Of a DNA stretch of 64,000 nucleotides, positions 1-9,427 are shown piece by piece (the first letter of the stretch is position 1; each line of letters opens with the position of its first letter). Source of the DNA: Streptomyces roseirectus (GTDB lineage: Bacteria > Actinomycetota > Actinomycetes > Streptomycetales > Streptomycetaceae); the NCBI RefSeq assembly GCF_014489635.1, contig NZ_CP060828.1, positions 1,736,001 to 1,800,000 on the forward strand, read 5' to 3'. The notes below the pieces were generated by a model. That model had not been told where the DNA came from, ran no database searches, and saw nothing but the letters and a program-made list of their open reading frames with translations. The position numbers and the translations under genes were made by a program.

Positions 1-16
1 GGTCGAAGAGACGCAT
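1..16 (-). CDS. start of a TatD-family (EboB-like) hydrolase, cut by window edge
   Basis: Only the first five codons (M-R-L-F-D) are inside the window. The ATG overlaps the TGA of the eboA-like gene as ATGA, so the two are translationally coupled. TatD-like metal-dependent hydrolases of ebo clusters commonly begin with a metal-binding stretch reading FDPHIH soon after the start, and this frame reads MRLFD. The identity is therefore inferred from five residues plus context (EboA, TIM-barrel and inositol-phosphate-synthase-like genes upstream). Any other ebo-operon member is possible. Confidence 0.45.
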
Positions 17-684
17 CACGGCTCCGTCGGTCGGGGGGCTTCGGCGATGGCCAGGACCCGCCTCAGGTCCTCCTGCACCGGGCGGCCCGCCGCCGTCCGC
101 TCCGCCGCCTGGTCGCGCAGCATCCTCGCCAGCTCGGTGTCGCCCCGCGCGCGGTCCGCCAGGCCGGCGACCTCGGTCACCGGGACGCCGGTGAACACGC
201 ACTTCAGGACGGCGTGGCGCCACGCGTGCGCGTCCAGGTGCCGGGCGCCGTACGGGCCGACGGCGGCGGCGATCAGGCTGGTGTCGTTGGTGCGCAGGGC
301 GTCCTCGACGAGCGGGAGGGCGTCCGGGGTGGGGGTGGTGTGCGGCAGTGCGTGCAGGACCGCGCGGCGTTCCGCCGCCGTGCCCTGGGAGTACAGGCGG
401 GTCAGGGTGGGGGTGTCGGGGTGAGCGGCGTGCAGGAGCAGGACGCGGGCGGCGTCGGCGTACGCGGCGCCGCAGCGCCGGGCTGCCTCGGTGAAGTGGC
501 GTTCCCAGGTGGGGAGTTCGGTCAGGGCTTCGTCGAGCCAGGTGCGGGCGGCGGCGGGCAGGTGGGTGCGGAGGTGGTCGTGGAGGGCGGGGAGGGGGGT
601 GCGGGCGGGTGGCGGAGGGCCGGGGGTGTCGGGGGCCGCTGGGTCAGGGGTTGCTGGGAGGCCGGGCTCGTGGGGGTCGGGCAT
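16..684 (-). CDS. EboA domain-containing protein
   Basis: A 222-residue protein. After a proline-rich N-terminus (about 1-32) it carries the EboA-type alpha-helical region, including the recognisable stretches LPLVEDALRTND, VGPYGARHLD and AVLKCVFTGVPV (about 124-170). EboA belongs to the ebo genes, which are linked to export or assembly of small molecules such as scytonemin precursors in cyanobacteria; its biochemical role is unknown. It lies 15 bp downstream of the TIM-barrel gene and overlaps the next gene by ATGA, so it is an internal cistron of a minus-strand operon. The exact start is uncertain because the first 30 residues are low-complexity Pro/Ala. Family assignment is fairly firm; function is not. 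Confidence 0.8.
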   Translation of the reverse strand: MPDPHEPGLPATPDPAAPDTPGPPPPARTPLPALHDHLRTHLPAAARTWLDEALTELPTWERHFTEAARRCGAAYADAARVLLLHAAHPDTPTLTRLYSQGTAAERRAVLHALPHTTPTPDALPLVEDALRTNDTSLIAAAVGPYGARHLDAHAWRHAVLKCVFTGVPVTEVAGLADRARGDTELARMLRDQAAERTAAGRPVQEDLRRVLAIAEAPRPTEP

Positions 685-699
685 CGGGGTGGGCCTCCT

Positions 700-1728
700 T
701 CAGGGCGTGGTCGCGGCGGTCAGGAACGGGAGCGAGCGGGCGGCCTGTTCGGGGCCCGCGTGCGAGTGACGGGGGAGTTCGACGACGGTCAGGCCCCGGT
801 AGCCGGTGGCGGCGAGGGCCGCGAGGACGGGCGGGAAGTCGATCTCGCCCTCGCCGAAGGGGAGGTGTTCGTGGACGCCGCGCCGCATGTCCTCGATCTG
901 CACGTGGCGCAGCCAAGGGGCGGCGGCGCGGACGCAGTCGGCCGGCGGGAGGGGTTCCAGGCACTGGCAGTGGCCGATGTCGAGGGTGAGACCCAGCGCC
1001 GCGGGGTCGCCCAGGAGGGCGCGCAGGTGGTGGAAGTCCGCGAGGGTGGCGAGGAGGTGGCCCGGTTCGGGTTCGATCGCGAGGGGGACGCCCGCGGTGG
1101 TGGCCCTCTCCAGGACGGGGGTGAGGCTGTCGGTGAGGCGTTTCCACGCGGCGTCTTCGACGAGCCGCGCCCGCGCCGGTTCCGGGTTCCGTTCCGGCTT
1201 CGGGAGGACGCCGCTGAAGCAGTGGACGGCCTCGGCGCCCAACTCCTCGGCGATCTCGACCGCGCGGACCAGCAGCCCGGTCCGGCGGGCCCGGTCCTCC
1301 GGGTCGGGGTCGATCAGCGACGGACCGTGCTTGCGGCGCGCGTCCAGGACATAGCGGGCCCCCGTCTCGACGGTCACGCCCAGCCCCAGCGCGTCCAGCC
1401 GCCGCGCCAGACGCCGGGTCCGGGCCACGAGGTCCGGGGCCAGCGGGTCGAGGTGCATGTGGTCGAGCGTCAGCCCGACGCCGACGTAGCCGAGGTCGGC
1501 GAGGAGGGCGAGGGCGTCGTCCAGCCGGAGGTCGGCGAGGCCGTTGGTGCCGTAACCGAAGCGGAGGGGGTGGGAGCGGGGGCCGACGCGGGGATCTGCA
1601 CCGGCGTCGACTCGGGAGAGCCCAGCAGCTACCGGAGCTTCAACGCCCGCACCACCAACGGGAGTCGCACCGGACGCCACCCCCGGACGCACACCGCCCC
1701 CACCCGAACCCTCCTGCCCCCCGCTCAC
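700..1728 (-). CDS. sugar phosphate isomerase/epimerase-like TIM-barrel protein (EboE-like)
   Basis: A 342-residue protein of the xylose-isomerase-like TIM-barrel superfamily (AP endonuclease 2 type). The barrel starts near residue 55 (LRFGYGTNGL). Metal-site residues are expected in the strands reading IEPEPGH (about 216-222), DIGHC (about 241-245) and HVQIEDM (about 265-271). These folds isomerise, epimerise or dehydrate sugars and cyclitols using a divalent cation. The start used is a GTG overlapping the TGA of the upstream inositol-phosphate-synthase-like gene (GTGA), but the first 50 residues are Gly/Ala/Val low complexity, so a later start is possible. In ebo clusters this slot is EboE. 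Substrate unknown; an inositol-type substrate is plausible given the neighbour. Confidence 0.75.
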   Translation of the reverse strand: MSGGQEGSGGGGVRPGVASGATPVGGAGVEAPVAAGLSRVDAGADPRVGPRSHPLRFGYGTNGLADLRLDDALALLADLGYVGVGLTLDHMHLDPLAPDLVARTRRLARRLDALGLGVTVETGARYVLDARRKHGPSLIDPDPEDRARRTGLLVRAVEIAEELGAEAVHCFSGVLPKPERNPEPARARLVEDAAWKRLTDSLTPVLERATTAGVPLAIEPEPGHLLATLADFHHLRALLGDPAALGLTLDIGHCQCLEPLPPADCVRAAAPWLRHVQIEDMRRGVHEHLPFGEGEIDFPPVLAALAATGYRGLTVVELPRHSHAGPEQAARSLPFLTAATTP

Positions 1729-3002
1729 GCCCCCTCACTCCCGCCGCGAGCCCCCGCATCACTCCCGGCGACTCCTCCGCCGAGCCCCCGCCCACCCGCA
1801 CCGCCACCACTCTCCGGACCGGCCGCCCCCGAACCCCCTCCCGGCCCACCCGCACCCGCACTGCCCCCTCCCCCACCGCTCCCCAACTCCCGGCCGAACC
1901 CCACCAGTTCCCCCCACTGCTCCTCCAACCCCGCCGGCGCCTCCCCCACCGGATCCTTGAAGAAGAACGCCAGGGCCGACAGCGCCCCCGACACCCCCCG
2001 TTCGTGCGCGCGCAGCGCGAGGCGGGCCAGGTCGAGGACGAGCGGTGCGGCCAGGGCGGAGTCGCAGCCCTGCCAGGTGGTCTGGAGGGTCATCCGTGTG
2101 CCGAGGAACCCGTCGAAGGCGATGTGGTCCCAGGCGGTCTTCCAGTCGCCGAGGGCGGGGACGTCGTCGATGTGGACGCGGCCCTCGGGGATCGAGCCGA
2201 GCGTGTCGGCGAGGACGCGCTCCTTGCCGGCGTTCTTCGCGGCGGCGGCGCCGGGATCGGCCAGCGCGGCCCCGTCGCCGCCCCCGAGGAGGTTGACGCC
2301 GGACCACGAACGGACGTGCAGCGCACGCCGGTCGAACATCGGCCCGAGGACGGAGCGCAACAGCGTCTGCCCCGTCTTCCCGTCGCGCCCGGCATACGGC
2401 AGCCCGCTCGCCTCGACGGCCTCGGCGAGGGCGGGATGGTGAAGCCCCGTGGAGGGCGTGAAGTTGACGTAGGGACACCCGGCCCGCAGCGCGGCCGCCG
2501 CGTACAGCGAACTCGGCGGCAGGACACGGGCGTCGGGCTCAGGCGCGGCCTCCGTGGAGGCGACGTTGACGACGACGGCCCGATCGAGCCCCCGCCGGCG
2601 CACGAAGTCCTGAATGTCGGCGGCGAGAGCGCCGATCCGCTGCTCGTCCTCTTCAAGGACACCGGCCCCGCCGGGAGGCGTACCGCGTCCTGGAACCACC
2701 CCCACCCTGATCTCCCGCTCCGCCTCCGCCAGTTCACCCTCCACGGCCGCCCCCAGTCCCCCCGGCAGCACCCCCTCCGCCACCAGCTCCTCCGCCCGTT
2801 TCACCAGCGGCGTGTCCGCGACGTCGTGCCCCCCGAAGACGAGCGACGCCAGAGGCGGCAGCCCGGCGTCCGCGAACTCGGGCCGCTCCGTGACGAGTCC
2901 GACCGGCGGACGCAGCCCCGCGGTGACGGCGGCGCAGCCCGCGACGGCGGTGGTGGCGACGGAACCCCGTGCGCCGATCAGCCAGACACCCACCTTGGGC
3001 AT
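1725..3002 (-). CDS. inositol-3-phosphate synthase family protein
   Basis: A 425-residue protein starting MPKVGVWLIGARGSVAT: a Rossmann NAD-binding loop of the GxRGSVAT type at residues 8-17. The C-terminal half has the family hallmarks NFTPSTGLHHPAL, a GDWKTAWDH stretch and TTWQGCDSALAAPLVLDLARL. MIPS enzymes convert glucose 6-phosphate to inositol 3-phosphate using NAD. The start is decided by a strong AAGGAGG ribosome binding site 5 bp upstream of the ATG at 3002; the frame stays open further upstream but without support. The last 60 or so residues are almost pure Gly/Ala/Ser, unlike the family. It is the first gene of the ebo-like operon and couples to the next by GTGA. It is more likely a specialised paralogue than the housekeeping MIPS. 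Confidence 0.85.
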   Translation of the reverse strand: MPKVGVWLIGARGSVATTAVAGCAAVTAGLRPPVGLVTERPEFADAGLPPLASLVFGGHDVADTPLVKRAEELVAEGVLPGGLGAAVEGELAEAEREIRVGVVPGRGTPPGGAGVLEEDEQRIGALAADIQDFVRRRGLDRAVVVNVASTEAAPEPDARVLPPSSLYAAAALRAGCPYVNFTPSTGLHHPALAEAVEASGLPYAGRDGKTGQTLLRSVLGPMFDRRALHVRSWSGVNLLGGGDGAALADPGAAAAKNAGKERVLADTLGSIPEGRVHIDDVPALGDWKTAWDHIAFDGFLGTRMTLQTTWQGCDSALAAPLVLDLARLALRAHERGVSGALSALAFFFKDPVGEAPAGLEEQWGELVGFGRELGSGGGGGSAGAGGPGGGSGAAGPESGGGAGGRGLGGGVAGSDAGARGGSEGA

Positions 3003-3087
3003 GGCAACCTCCTTGCAGTGAACGCGAGTTGACGGTGCGCGCGAGCCGAGAGCGAGCACGGCTCCCTGACGTCCCCGAGTCCCCGGG

Positions 3088-3130
3088 GCACCCGAGTTCC
3101 AACGCACCCGAGTTCCGGCGCACCCGAGTT
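3088..3130. repeat. three 16-bp tandem repeats upstream of the MIPS-like gene
   Basis: Three direct copies of GCACCCGAGTT begin at 3088, 3104 and 3120, an exact 16-bp period with 2 variable bases inside the spacer. A degenerate fourth copy (TCCCCGAGTCC) begins near 3072. They lie 86-128 bp upstream of the ATG at 3002, between this gene and the convergent-side end of the ThuA-DUF1080 gene. They could be a regulator array or a minisatellite. Confidence 0.7.
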
Positions 3131-3177
3131 GCGCCGTGACGGCGGGCGAGGGTCCGGCGTCCCTCGCCCGCCGCCGT

Positions 3178-4494
3178 TCAACGGCCCTTGACGGGCAGTT
3201 CCTTGACGCGGATGTCGCGGAACGACACCTCGTCGCCGGGCCCGTGGTTCTGGAGCCCGATGTGACCGTCGCGCAGGCTGCGCGCGGGGTCGCGGTTGGT
3301 GAAGTCGTTGATCCGCACGCCGTTGAGCCAGACGCGCAGCCGTTCACCTTCCACGCGGATCTCGTACGTGTTCCACTCCCCCGGCGGATTCAGCGCCCGG
3401 TCCCGCTTGATCAGGTCGGCGGACTTGAACCCGTACACGGCACCGGTCGTCCGCCAGAGCACGTCGCTCGCGTCGATCTGCACCTCGTGCCCGTGATCGA
3501 CGGCCGACCGGGGGTCGTCGGACGGGGGGAACCCCACGAACACACCGGAGTTGGAGTCCCCGGTCACCTTCCAGTCGACTTTCAGGGAGTACGACGTGAA
3601 GGCGCGTCCGGCGTACCAGAGGAGCCCCATCCCGCCGGACGAGGTCCAGGTCCCGTCGGCCGAGCGGGTGAAGGTGCCGGGGCCGGCCTGCCGCCAGTCG
3701 CCGTCGGTGAGCTTCGTGTAGCCGCTCTCCGGCCGGCAGTCGGCGTGGGCCGTGCCGAGGGCGTACCGGATCCCGCCGAGCAGGTGCGCCCGGTAGGCGG
3801 GGTCCGTGTACGACTCCTTGGTGTGTCCCGCGCCGGTGTAGAAGGCGCGGCCCCCTTCGTAGGTCTGGCACCAGGCGATCGGATGATCGCCGTTCATGCC
3901 GGCGCCGCTGTAGGACGACTCGTCGAGGGATGCCAACACCCTTACGGATTCCCGGGGGTTGGCGCGGTAGTCGTACCATTCGTCGGTGCGGTGCCAGACG
4001 GGCGGAAGGCCCGAGGTGGCCGGGTGGGCGCGGTCCTCCACGATCGTGTCGGCCGGCTGGATCGCCGGGTGGCCGCGGAAGTAGGCGCCGACCAGGCCGC
4101 CGTAGAACGGCCAGTCGTACTCGGTGTCGGCGGCGGCGTGGACGCCCACGTAGGCGCCGCCCTTGCGGATGTAGCCCTCGAACGCGGCCTGTTGGGTCTC
4201 GTCGAGGACGTTCCCGGTGGTGGAGAGGAAGACCACGGCGTCGTAGCGGCGGAGGTTCGTCTTGTTGAACGCGGTGGCGTCCTCCGTCGCGTCGACCGTG
4301 AACTCGCCGCTGGATGCGCCGAGTTCGCGGACGGCCTGGATGCCGTCGGGGATGGAGTCGTGCCGGAAGCCGGCGGTCTTGGAGAAGACGAGGACGCGTG
4401 GGGTGCCGTGGTCCGGGCGGGCCAGGGCGGATGGTTCGGCGAGGGCGCCGAGGAGCAGGGTGGCGCCCGCGACCGCGCCGAGTGCGCGGATCAT
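3178..4494 (-). CDS. secreted ThuA-like domain plus DUF1080 (3-keto-glycoside hydrolase-type) fusion protein
   Basis: A 438-residue protein with an N-terminal signal peptide (about 1-26, MIRALGAVAG then a hydrophobic stretch ending SALA). Residues about 32-250 form a ThuA-like (trehalose-utilisation) glutamine-amidotransferase fold with VLVFSKTAGFRHDSI and YVGVHAAADTEYDWPFYGGLVG. Residues about 258-436 form a DUF1080 beta-sandwich (SNSGVFVGFP, WNTYEIRVEG), a family that includes 3-keto-disaccharide/glycoside hydrolases or lyases. Its ribosome binding site (GAGAGGA) lies against the stop codon of the upstream dehydrogenase gene, 12 bp away, so the two are probably co-translated. Likely role: extracellular cleavage of a 3-keto glycoside. 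Domain calls are firm; the substrate is not. Confidence 0.88.
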   Translation of the reverse strand: MIRALGAVAGATLLLGALAEPSALARPDHGTPRVLVFSKTAGFRHDSIPDGIQAVRELGASSGEFTVDATEDATAFNKTNLRRYDAVVFLSTTGNVLDETQQAAFEGYIRKGGAYVGVHAAADTEYDWPFYGGLVGAYFRGHPAIQPADTIVEDRAHPATSGLPPVWHRTDEWYDYRANPRESVRVLASLDESSYSGAGMNGDHPIAWCQTYEGGRAFYTGAGHTKESYTDPAYRAHLLGGIRYALGTAHADCRPESGYTKLTDGDWRQAGPGTFTRSADGTWTSSGGMGLLWYAGRAFTSYSLKVDWKVTGDSNSGVFVGFPPSDDPRSAVDHGHEVQIDASDVLWRTTGAVYGFKSADLIKRDRALNPPGEWNTYEIRVEGERLRVWLNGVRINDFTNRDPARSLRDGHIGLQNHGPGDEVSFRDIRVKELPVKGR

Positions 4495-4506
4495 GGGGCA
4501 GTCCTC

Positions 4507-6993
4507 TCAGCTCGTGGTGAAGGTGAAGTCGTCGATCTCGTAGAGGGGTTGGCCGCCACGTCCCTTGAAGACGAGGTAGAGGGAGGTGGTTCCGCGAGGT
4601 GCGCGGGACAGCTTCGCGGTGACGTTCTGGTAGGTCTCCCAGCCGCCGGTGACCGGTACTTGGGCCTTGCCGAGGAGCGTGCCCCTGGCCGAGCCGGCGC
4701 GGATCTCCAGGGTGCCGCCGGCTCCGGCGGAGGCGACCCTCGCCGTCACCGAGGTCTGCCCCCGCAGCACGTACGGGGTGAACGCGATCCAGTCGCCGTT
4801 CTCGATGCCCCCGACGGTCTTCGCGCCGTTCGCGGACGCCCGCGCCGTCACCGTCACGCCGCTGGAGGTGCCGTAGTGCTCGGCCTGCCGGTGGCGGGGC
4901 TGGAGGACGTTCTGGTCGCGCGAGGTGAGCGCCGCCTGCCCGCCGCCCCCGTTGTCGGTGTACTCGGCGTCGAGGACGCCGAAGATGTTGGCGTTGGGGT
5001 CGTGGCCGCCGTCGGCGCTGGTCTTGAGGGTGCCGGTGCAGCCGGTGGCGGAGGTGATCGGGTGGCCGTGGCTGTCGTGGCCGAGGATGAAGCGGACGGT
5101 GACCTTGGCGCAGTCGATCGCCTTGCCGTCCTCGGGGTCGGTGACCTTCACCTTGAAGGGGATCGCGTCACCGAAGCTGAACAGCTGTCCGTCCAGGGGG
5201 GTTTGGAGGACGACGGTCGGCGCGGTGTTGCCGACGACGACCTGGACGCTCGCGCTGCCGGTGCGCCCGGAGGGGTCCTTCGCGGTCAGAGTCGCGGTGT
5301 AGGTGCCGTTCTTGCGGTAGGTGTGCGAGGGGTTCGCCGAGGTCGAGGTGGCGCCGTCGCCGAAGTCCCAGCGGTAGGTGAGGGCGTCGCCGTCCTGGTC
5401 GGTGGTCCCGGCGGAGGAGAACTTCACCTTCAACGGGGCTTGTCCGGACGTCCTGTTGGCGGCGGCCTGTGGAACGGGTGAGTGGCCGTCGGTGGCGTTC
5501 TCGATGCGGTAGAGCGCGGAGTGTTCGTCGCCGCCGAACCAGGAGAGGCCGTAGTCGAGGACGTACAGGGCGCCGTCGGGGCCGAAGGCCATGTCCATCA
5601 CCTGGGTGCCGGACCAGGGGATGGGGCTGATGGACTCGACGGTGCCGTTCGCGTCGCTGCTGATGCGCTTGATCCAGCGGCGGCCGAACTCCCCGGCGAA
5701 GAAGTCGCCGTCGTACGCCTCGGGGAACTTGACGGGCGAGTCGAGGTTCGCGTCGTAGTGGTAGACCGGGCCGCCCATCGGGGACTCGGAGCCGTCGCCG
5801 AACTCCGGTACGGAGGCGCCGTCGTAGGGGATCCAGGCGGGCTGGGCCGGGGGCAGGTCGACGAGGCCGGTGTTGTGCGGGGAGGTGTTCTTCGGCGCGT
5901 TGCAGTCGAAGGCCGCGCCGGAGGTCTTGGTGGCGAAGTCGTAGTCCACATATGCGTCGTTGGCGCCCGTACAGAAGGGCCAGCCGAAGTTGCCGGGGCC
6001 GGTGACGCGGTTGAACTCGACCTGTCCGCCGGGGCCCCGCTTCGGGTCGGCGGCGCCCGCGTCGGGGCCGTAGTCGCCGATGTAGAGGATGCCGGTGGCC
6101 TTGTCGACGCTGAAGCGGAACGGGTTGCGCAGGCCCATCGCGTAGATCTCGGGGCGGGTCTTCGCGGTGCCCGGGGCGAACAGGTTGCCGTCGGGGATGC
6201 TGTACGAGCCGTCGGCGTTCACCTTGATGCGCAGGATCTTGCCGCGCAGGTCGTTGGTGCTGCCGGCCGAACGGCGGGCGTCGAAGGCGGGGTTGCGGTT
6301 CGGGCGCTGGTCGATGGGGGTGAACCCGTCGGACTGGAACGGGTTGGTGTCGTCGCCCGTCGACAGGTACAGGTTGCCGGCCGCGTCGAAGTCGATGTCG
6401 CCGCCGACGTGGCAGCACAGGCCGCGTGAGGTGGGGACGTCGAGGATCTGCTTCTCGCTGGCCGCGTTCAAGGTGTTGTCCGCGTTGAGCGTGAAGCGGG
6501 AGAGGCGGTTGACGCCGTCGAAGGGCGCGAAGTCGGCGGCGGTGCCGGTCTCGGGGGCATCGCCCGCCGGGGTGTTCAACTTGGGTGCGTAGAACAGGTA
6601 GATGAAGCGGTTGGTGCTGAACTGCGGGTCGACGCCGATGCCTTGCAGGCCCTCCTCGTCGTGGTTGTAGACGTCGAGCTTGCCGATCAGGCGGGTGTTG
6701 CCGGCCGCGTCGGTGCGGCGGAGTTCGCCGTCGCGGGAGGTGTGCAGGACGGAGCGGTCGGGCAGGACGGCGAGCGATATGGGCTCGCCGACCTCCGCCT
6801 CGCCCTTGGCGAGGGTGACCTGCTGGAAGTCCTCGGCCGCGGTGGGGGCCGGCTCGTCGGCGACGGCTGCGCCGGCGGGAGTGGTGAGGGTGAGGGACGC
6901 GCCGGCGAGCAGGGTGCCGGTCAGCAGCGCGACGGCCTTGCGCAGTGCGGGGCGTCTGCGCTGGGTGCGGATGGTGGGGTCGTTCCCGTGCAC
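4507..6993 (-). CDS. secreted glucose/sorbosone (PQQ-type) sugar dehydrogenase with PKD and CBM6-like domains
   Basis: About 828 residues. The GTG at 6993 is chosen because CTGGAGG sits 5-6 bp upstream; an in-frame upstream start at 7029 lacks such a site. A signal peptide with an RRRPALRK n-region covers about the first 45 residues. Residues about 55-485 are a GSDH-type six-bladed beta-propeller (GIGVDPQF, CCHVGGDIDFDAAGNLYLSTGDD, MGLRNPFRFSVD). A PKD domain follows (about 495-580, TYRWDFGDGATST), then a short Ig-like segment, and a C-terminal CBM6-like jelly roll (about 690-828, ending YEIDDFTFTTS). It probably oxidises a sugar outside the cell. PQQ dependence is only inferred from the family; no pqq genes are present here. 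Confidence 0.87.
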   Translation of the reverse strand: MHGNDPTIRTQRRRPALRKAVALLTGTLLAGASLTLTTPAGAAVADEPAPTAAEDFQQVTLAKGEAEVGEPISLAVLPDRSVLHTSRDGELRRTDAAGNTRLIGKLDVYNHDEEGLQGIGVDPQFSTNRFIYLFYAPKLNTPAGDAPETGTAADFAPFDGVNRLSRFTLNADNTLNAASEKQILDVPTSRGLCCHVGGDIDFDAAGNLYLSTGDDTNPFQSDGFTPIDQRPNRNPAFDARRSAGSTNDLRGKILRIKVNADGSYSIPDGNLFAPGTAKTRPEIYAMGLRNPFRFSVDKATGILYIGDYGPDAGAADPKRGPGGQVEFNRVTGPGNFGWPFCTGANDAYVDYDFATKTSGAAFDCNAPKNTSPHNTGLVDLPPAQPAWIPYDGASVPEFGDGSESPMGGPVYHYDANLDSPVKFPEAYDGDFFAGEFGRRWIKRISSDANGTVESISPIPWSGTQVMDMAFGPDGALYVLDYGLSWFGGDEHSALYRIENATDGHSPVPQAAANRTSGQAPLKVKFSSAGTTDQDGDALTYRWDFGDGATSTSANPSHTYRKNGTYTATLTAKDPSGRTGSASVQVVVGNTAPTVVLQTPLDGQLFSFGDAIPFKVKVTDPEDGKAIDCAKVTVRFILGHDSHGHPITSATGCTGTLKTSADGGHDPNANIFGVLDAEYTDNGGGGQAALTSRDQNVLQPRHRQAEHYGTSSGVTVTARASANGAKTVGGIENGDWIAFTPYVLRGQTSVTARVASAGAGGTLEIRAGSARGTLLGKAQVPVTGGWETYQNVTAKLSRAPRGTTSLYLVFKGRGGQPLYEIDDFTFTTS

Positions 6994-7115
6994 GGGTGCC
7001 TCCAGGGTGGTGCCTGTGGGTTCGTACACCGGGATGCGCCGTCATCCCGGGGCAGGGAGCCGGGGGTTGACAGCCCGTCAGATCAGGCGGGCCGTCAACC
7101 CAGGCAGGGGGAAGG

Positions 7116-8114
<999 letters not shown>

Positions 8115-8126
8115 GCTCGGGACTCC

Positions 8127-9350
8127 TCAGTCCGTGACGGGCGTGTAGACGGCGTTCTTCTCGGCGCTCTCCTCGACGGCCGCGAGCACGCGCTGGACCT
8201 GGAGTCCGTCGGCGAACGACGGCTCGGGGGGCCGCAGTTCGGCGATCGCGTGGACGAGGTCACGGGCCTGGTGGACGAAGGTGTGCTCGTAGCCGAGGCC
8301 GTGGCCCGGCGGCCACCAGGCGTCGAGGTAGGGGTGGTCGGGTTCGGTGACGAGGATACGGCGGAAGCCGGCCTCGGAGTCCGGCAACGTGCCGTCGTGG
8401 AACCAGAGTTCGTTCAGTCGCTCCAGGTCGAACCACAACGAGCCCCGCTCGCCGTTGAGTTCGATGCGCAGCGCGTTCTTGCGTCCGGTGGCAAAGCGGG
8501 TCGCCTCGAAGGAGGCGAGCGCGCCGGAGGCGAACCGGCCGGTGAACAGGGCGGCGTCGTCGACGGTGACGGCCCCGGTCGCGCCGGCGCCGGACGCCCC
8601 GCCCGCCGAGAGCCCGCTCGTCGCCCCGCCCGGCAACGGCCGCTCCCGCACGAACGTCTCCATGAGCGCCGACACCCCGGCGATCCGCTCCCCCGCCAGA
8701 TACTGCGCGAGGTCGACGATGTGCGCCCCGAGGTCCCCCAGCGACCCGGACCCCGCGAGTTCCTTCCTGAGCCGCCAGGTCAGCGGGAACTGCGGGTCCA
8801 CCAGCCAGTCCTGAAGGTACGTCACCCGGACGTGCCGCAGCGTCCCGAGCCGCCCGTCCGCGACCAGCCGCCGCGCGAAGGACGTCGCGGGCACCCGCCG
8901 GTAGTTGAACCCGACCATCGCCAACTGACCGCGCGCGGCGGCCTGTTCGGCGGCCCGTGCCATCTCCTCGGCCTCACCGACCGTGTTCGCGAGCGGCTTC
9001 TCGCACAGCACGTGCTTCCCGGCCGCGAGGGCCGCGAGCGCGATCTCGGCGTGGCTGTCACCGGGGGTGCAGATGTCGACCAGGTCGATGTCGTCCCGCG
9101 CGATCAGCGCCCGCCAGTCGGTCTCGGCCGACGCCCAGCCGTGCCGGTCCGCCGCCGCCCGGACCGCGTCCGGGTCGCGGCCGCAGATCGCGGCGAGGAC
9201 CGGGGTGAGGGGGAGGTCGAAGACCCGGCCTGCGGTGCGCCAGCCCTGGGAGTGGGCGGCGCCCATGAAGGCGTAGCCGACCATGCCGACGCGCAGCGGG
9301 CGTTTCCCCTGTTCCCCGGCCGTCTCCCTCGGCTCCTGCGGCTGTTCCAT
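8127..9350 (-). CDS. Gfo/Idh/MocA family oxidoreductase
   Basis: 407 residues. The N-terminal Rossmann domain (about 20-145) includes GMVGYAFMGAAHSQGW, VDICTPGDSHAEIALAALAAGKHVLCEKP (the EKP motif with catalytic lysine near residue 117) and a following alpha/beta substrate domain (GDLGAHIVDLAQYL near 226-239). Family members are NAD(P)-dependent dehydrogenases of sugars, inositols or 3-keto glycosides. GAGGAGGA precedes the ATG at 9350. The gene sits between the importer genes and the isomerase, so it probably acts on the imported substrate. An internal Ser/Gly/Ala-rich insertion (about 245-270) is unusual for the family but does not touch the active site. Confidence 0.9.
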   Translation of the reverse strand: MEQPQEPRETAGEQGKRPLRVGMVGYAFMGAAHSQGWRTAGRVFDLPLTPVLAAICGRDPDAVRAAADRHGWASAETDWRALIARDDIDLVDICTPGDSHAEIALAALAAGKHVLCEKPLANTVGEAEEMARAAEQAAARGQLAMVGFNYRRVPATSFARRLVADGRLGTLRHVRVTYLQDWLVDPQFPLTWRLRKELAGSGSLGDLGAHIVDLAQYLAGERIAGVSALMETFVRERPLPGGATSGLSAGGASGAGATGAVTVDDAALFTGRFASGALASFEATRFATGRKNALRIELNGERGSLWFDLERLNELWFHDGTLPDSEAGFRRILVTEPDHPYLDAWWPPGHGLGYEHTFVHQARDLVHAIAELRPPEPSFADGLQVQRVLAAVEESAEKNAVYTPVTD

Positions 9351-9427
9351 GCGGTGGTCCTCCTCGTCGTGGTGCGCGCGGTGGGGGGTGCGGGCCGGCG
9401 GCCGTCACGCGGCGCCGGCCGGGCCGG

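Noticed and set aside
3072..3130. CRISPR array
   Set aside because: Units of 16 bp without unique spacers of 25-40 bp and no cas genes; direct tandem repeats only. The same holds for the arrays at 15959-16024 and 38689-38751.
3136..5481. Plus-strand open frame of about 780 codons opposite the ThuA-DUF1080 and dehydrogenase genes
   Set aside because: No domain, no ribosome binding site, and the opposite frames show clear families and codon bias.
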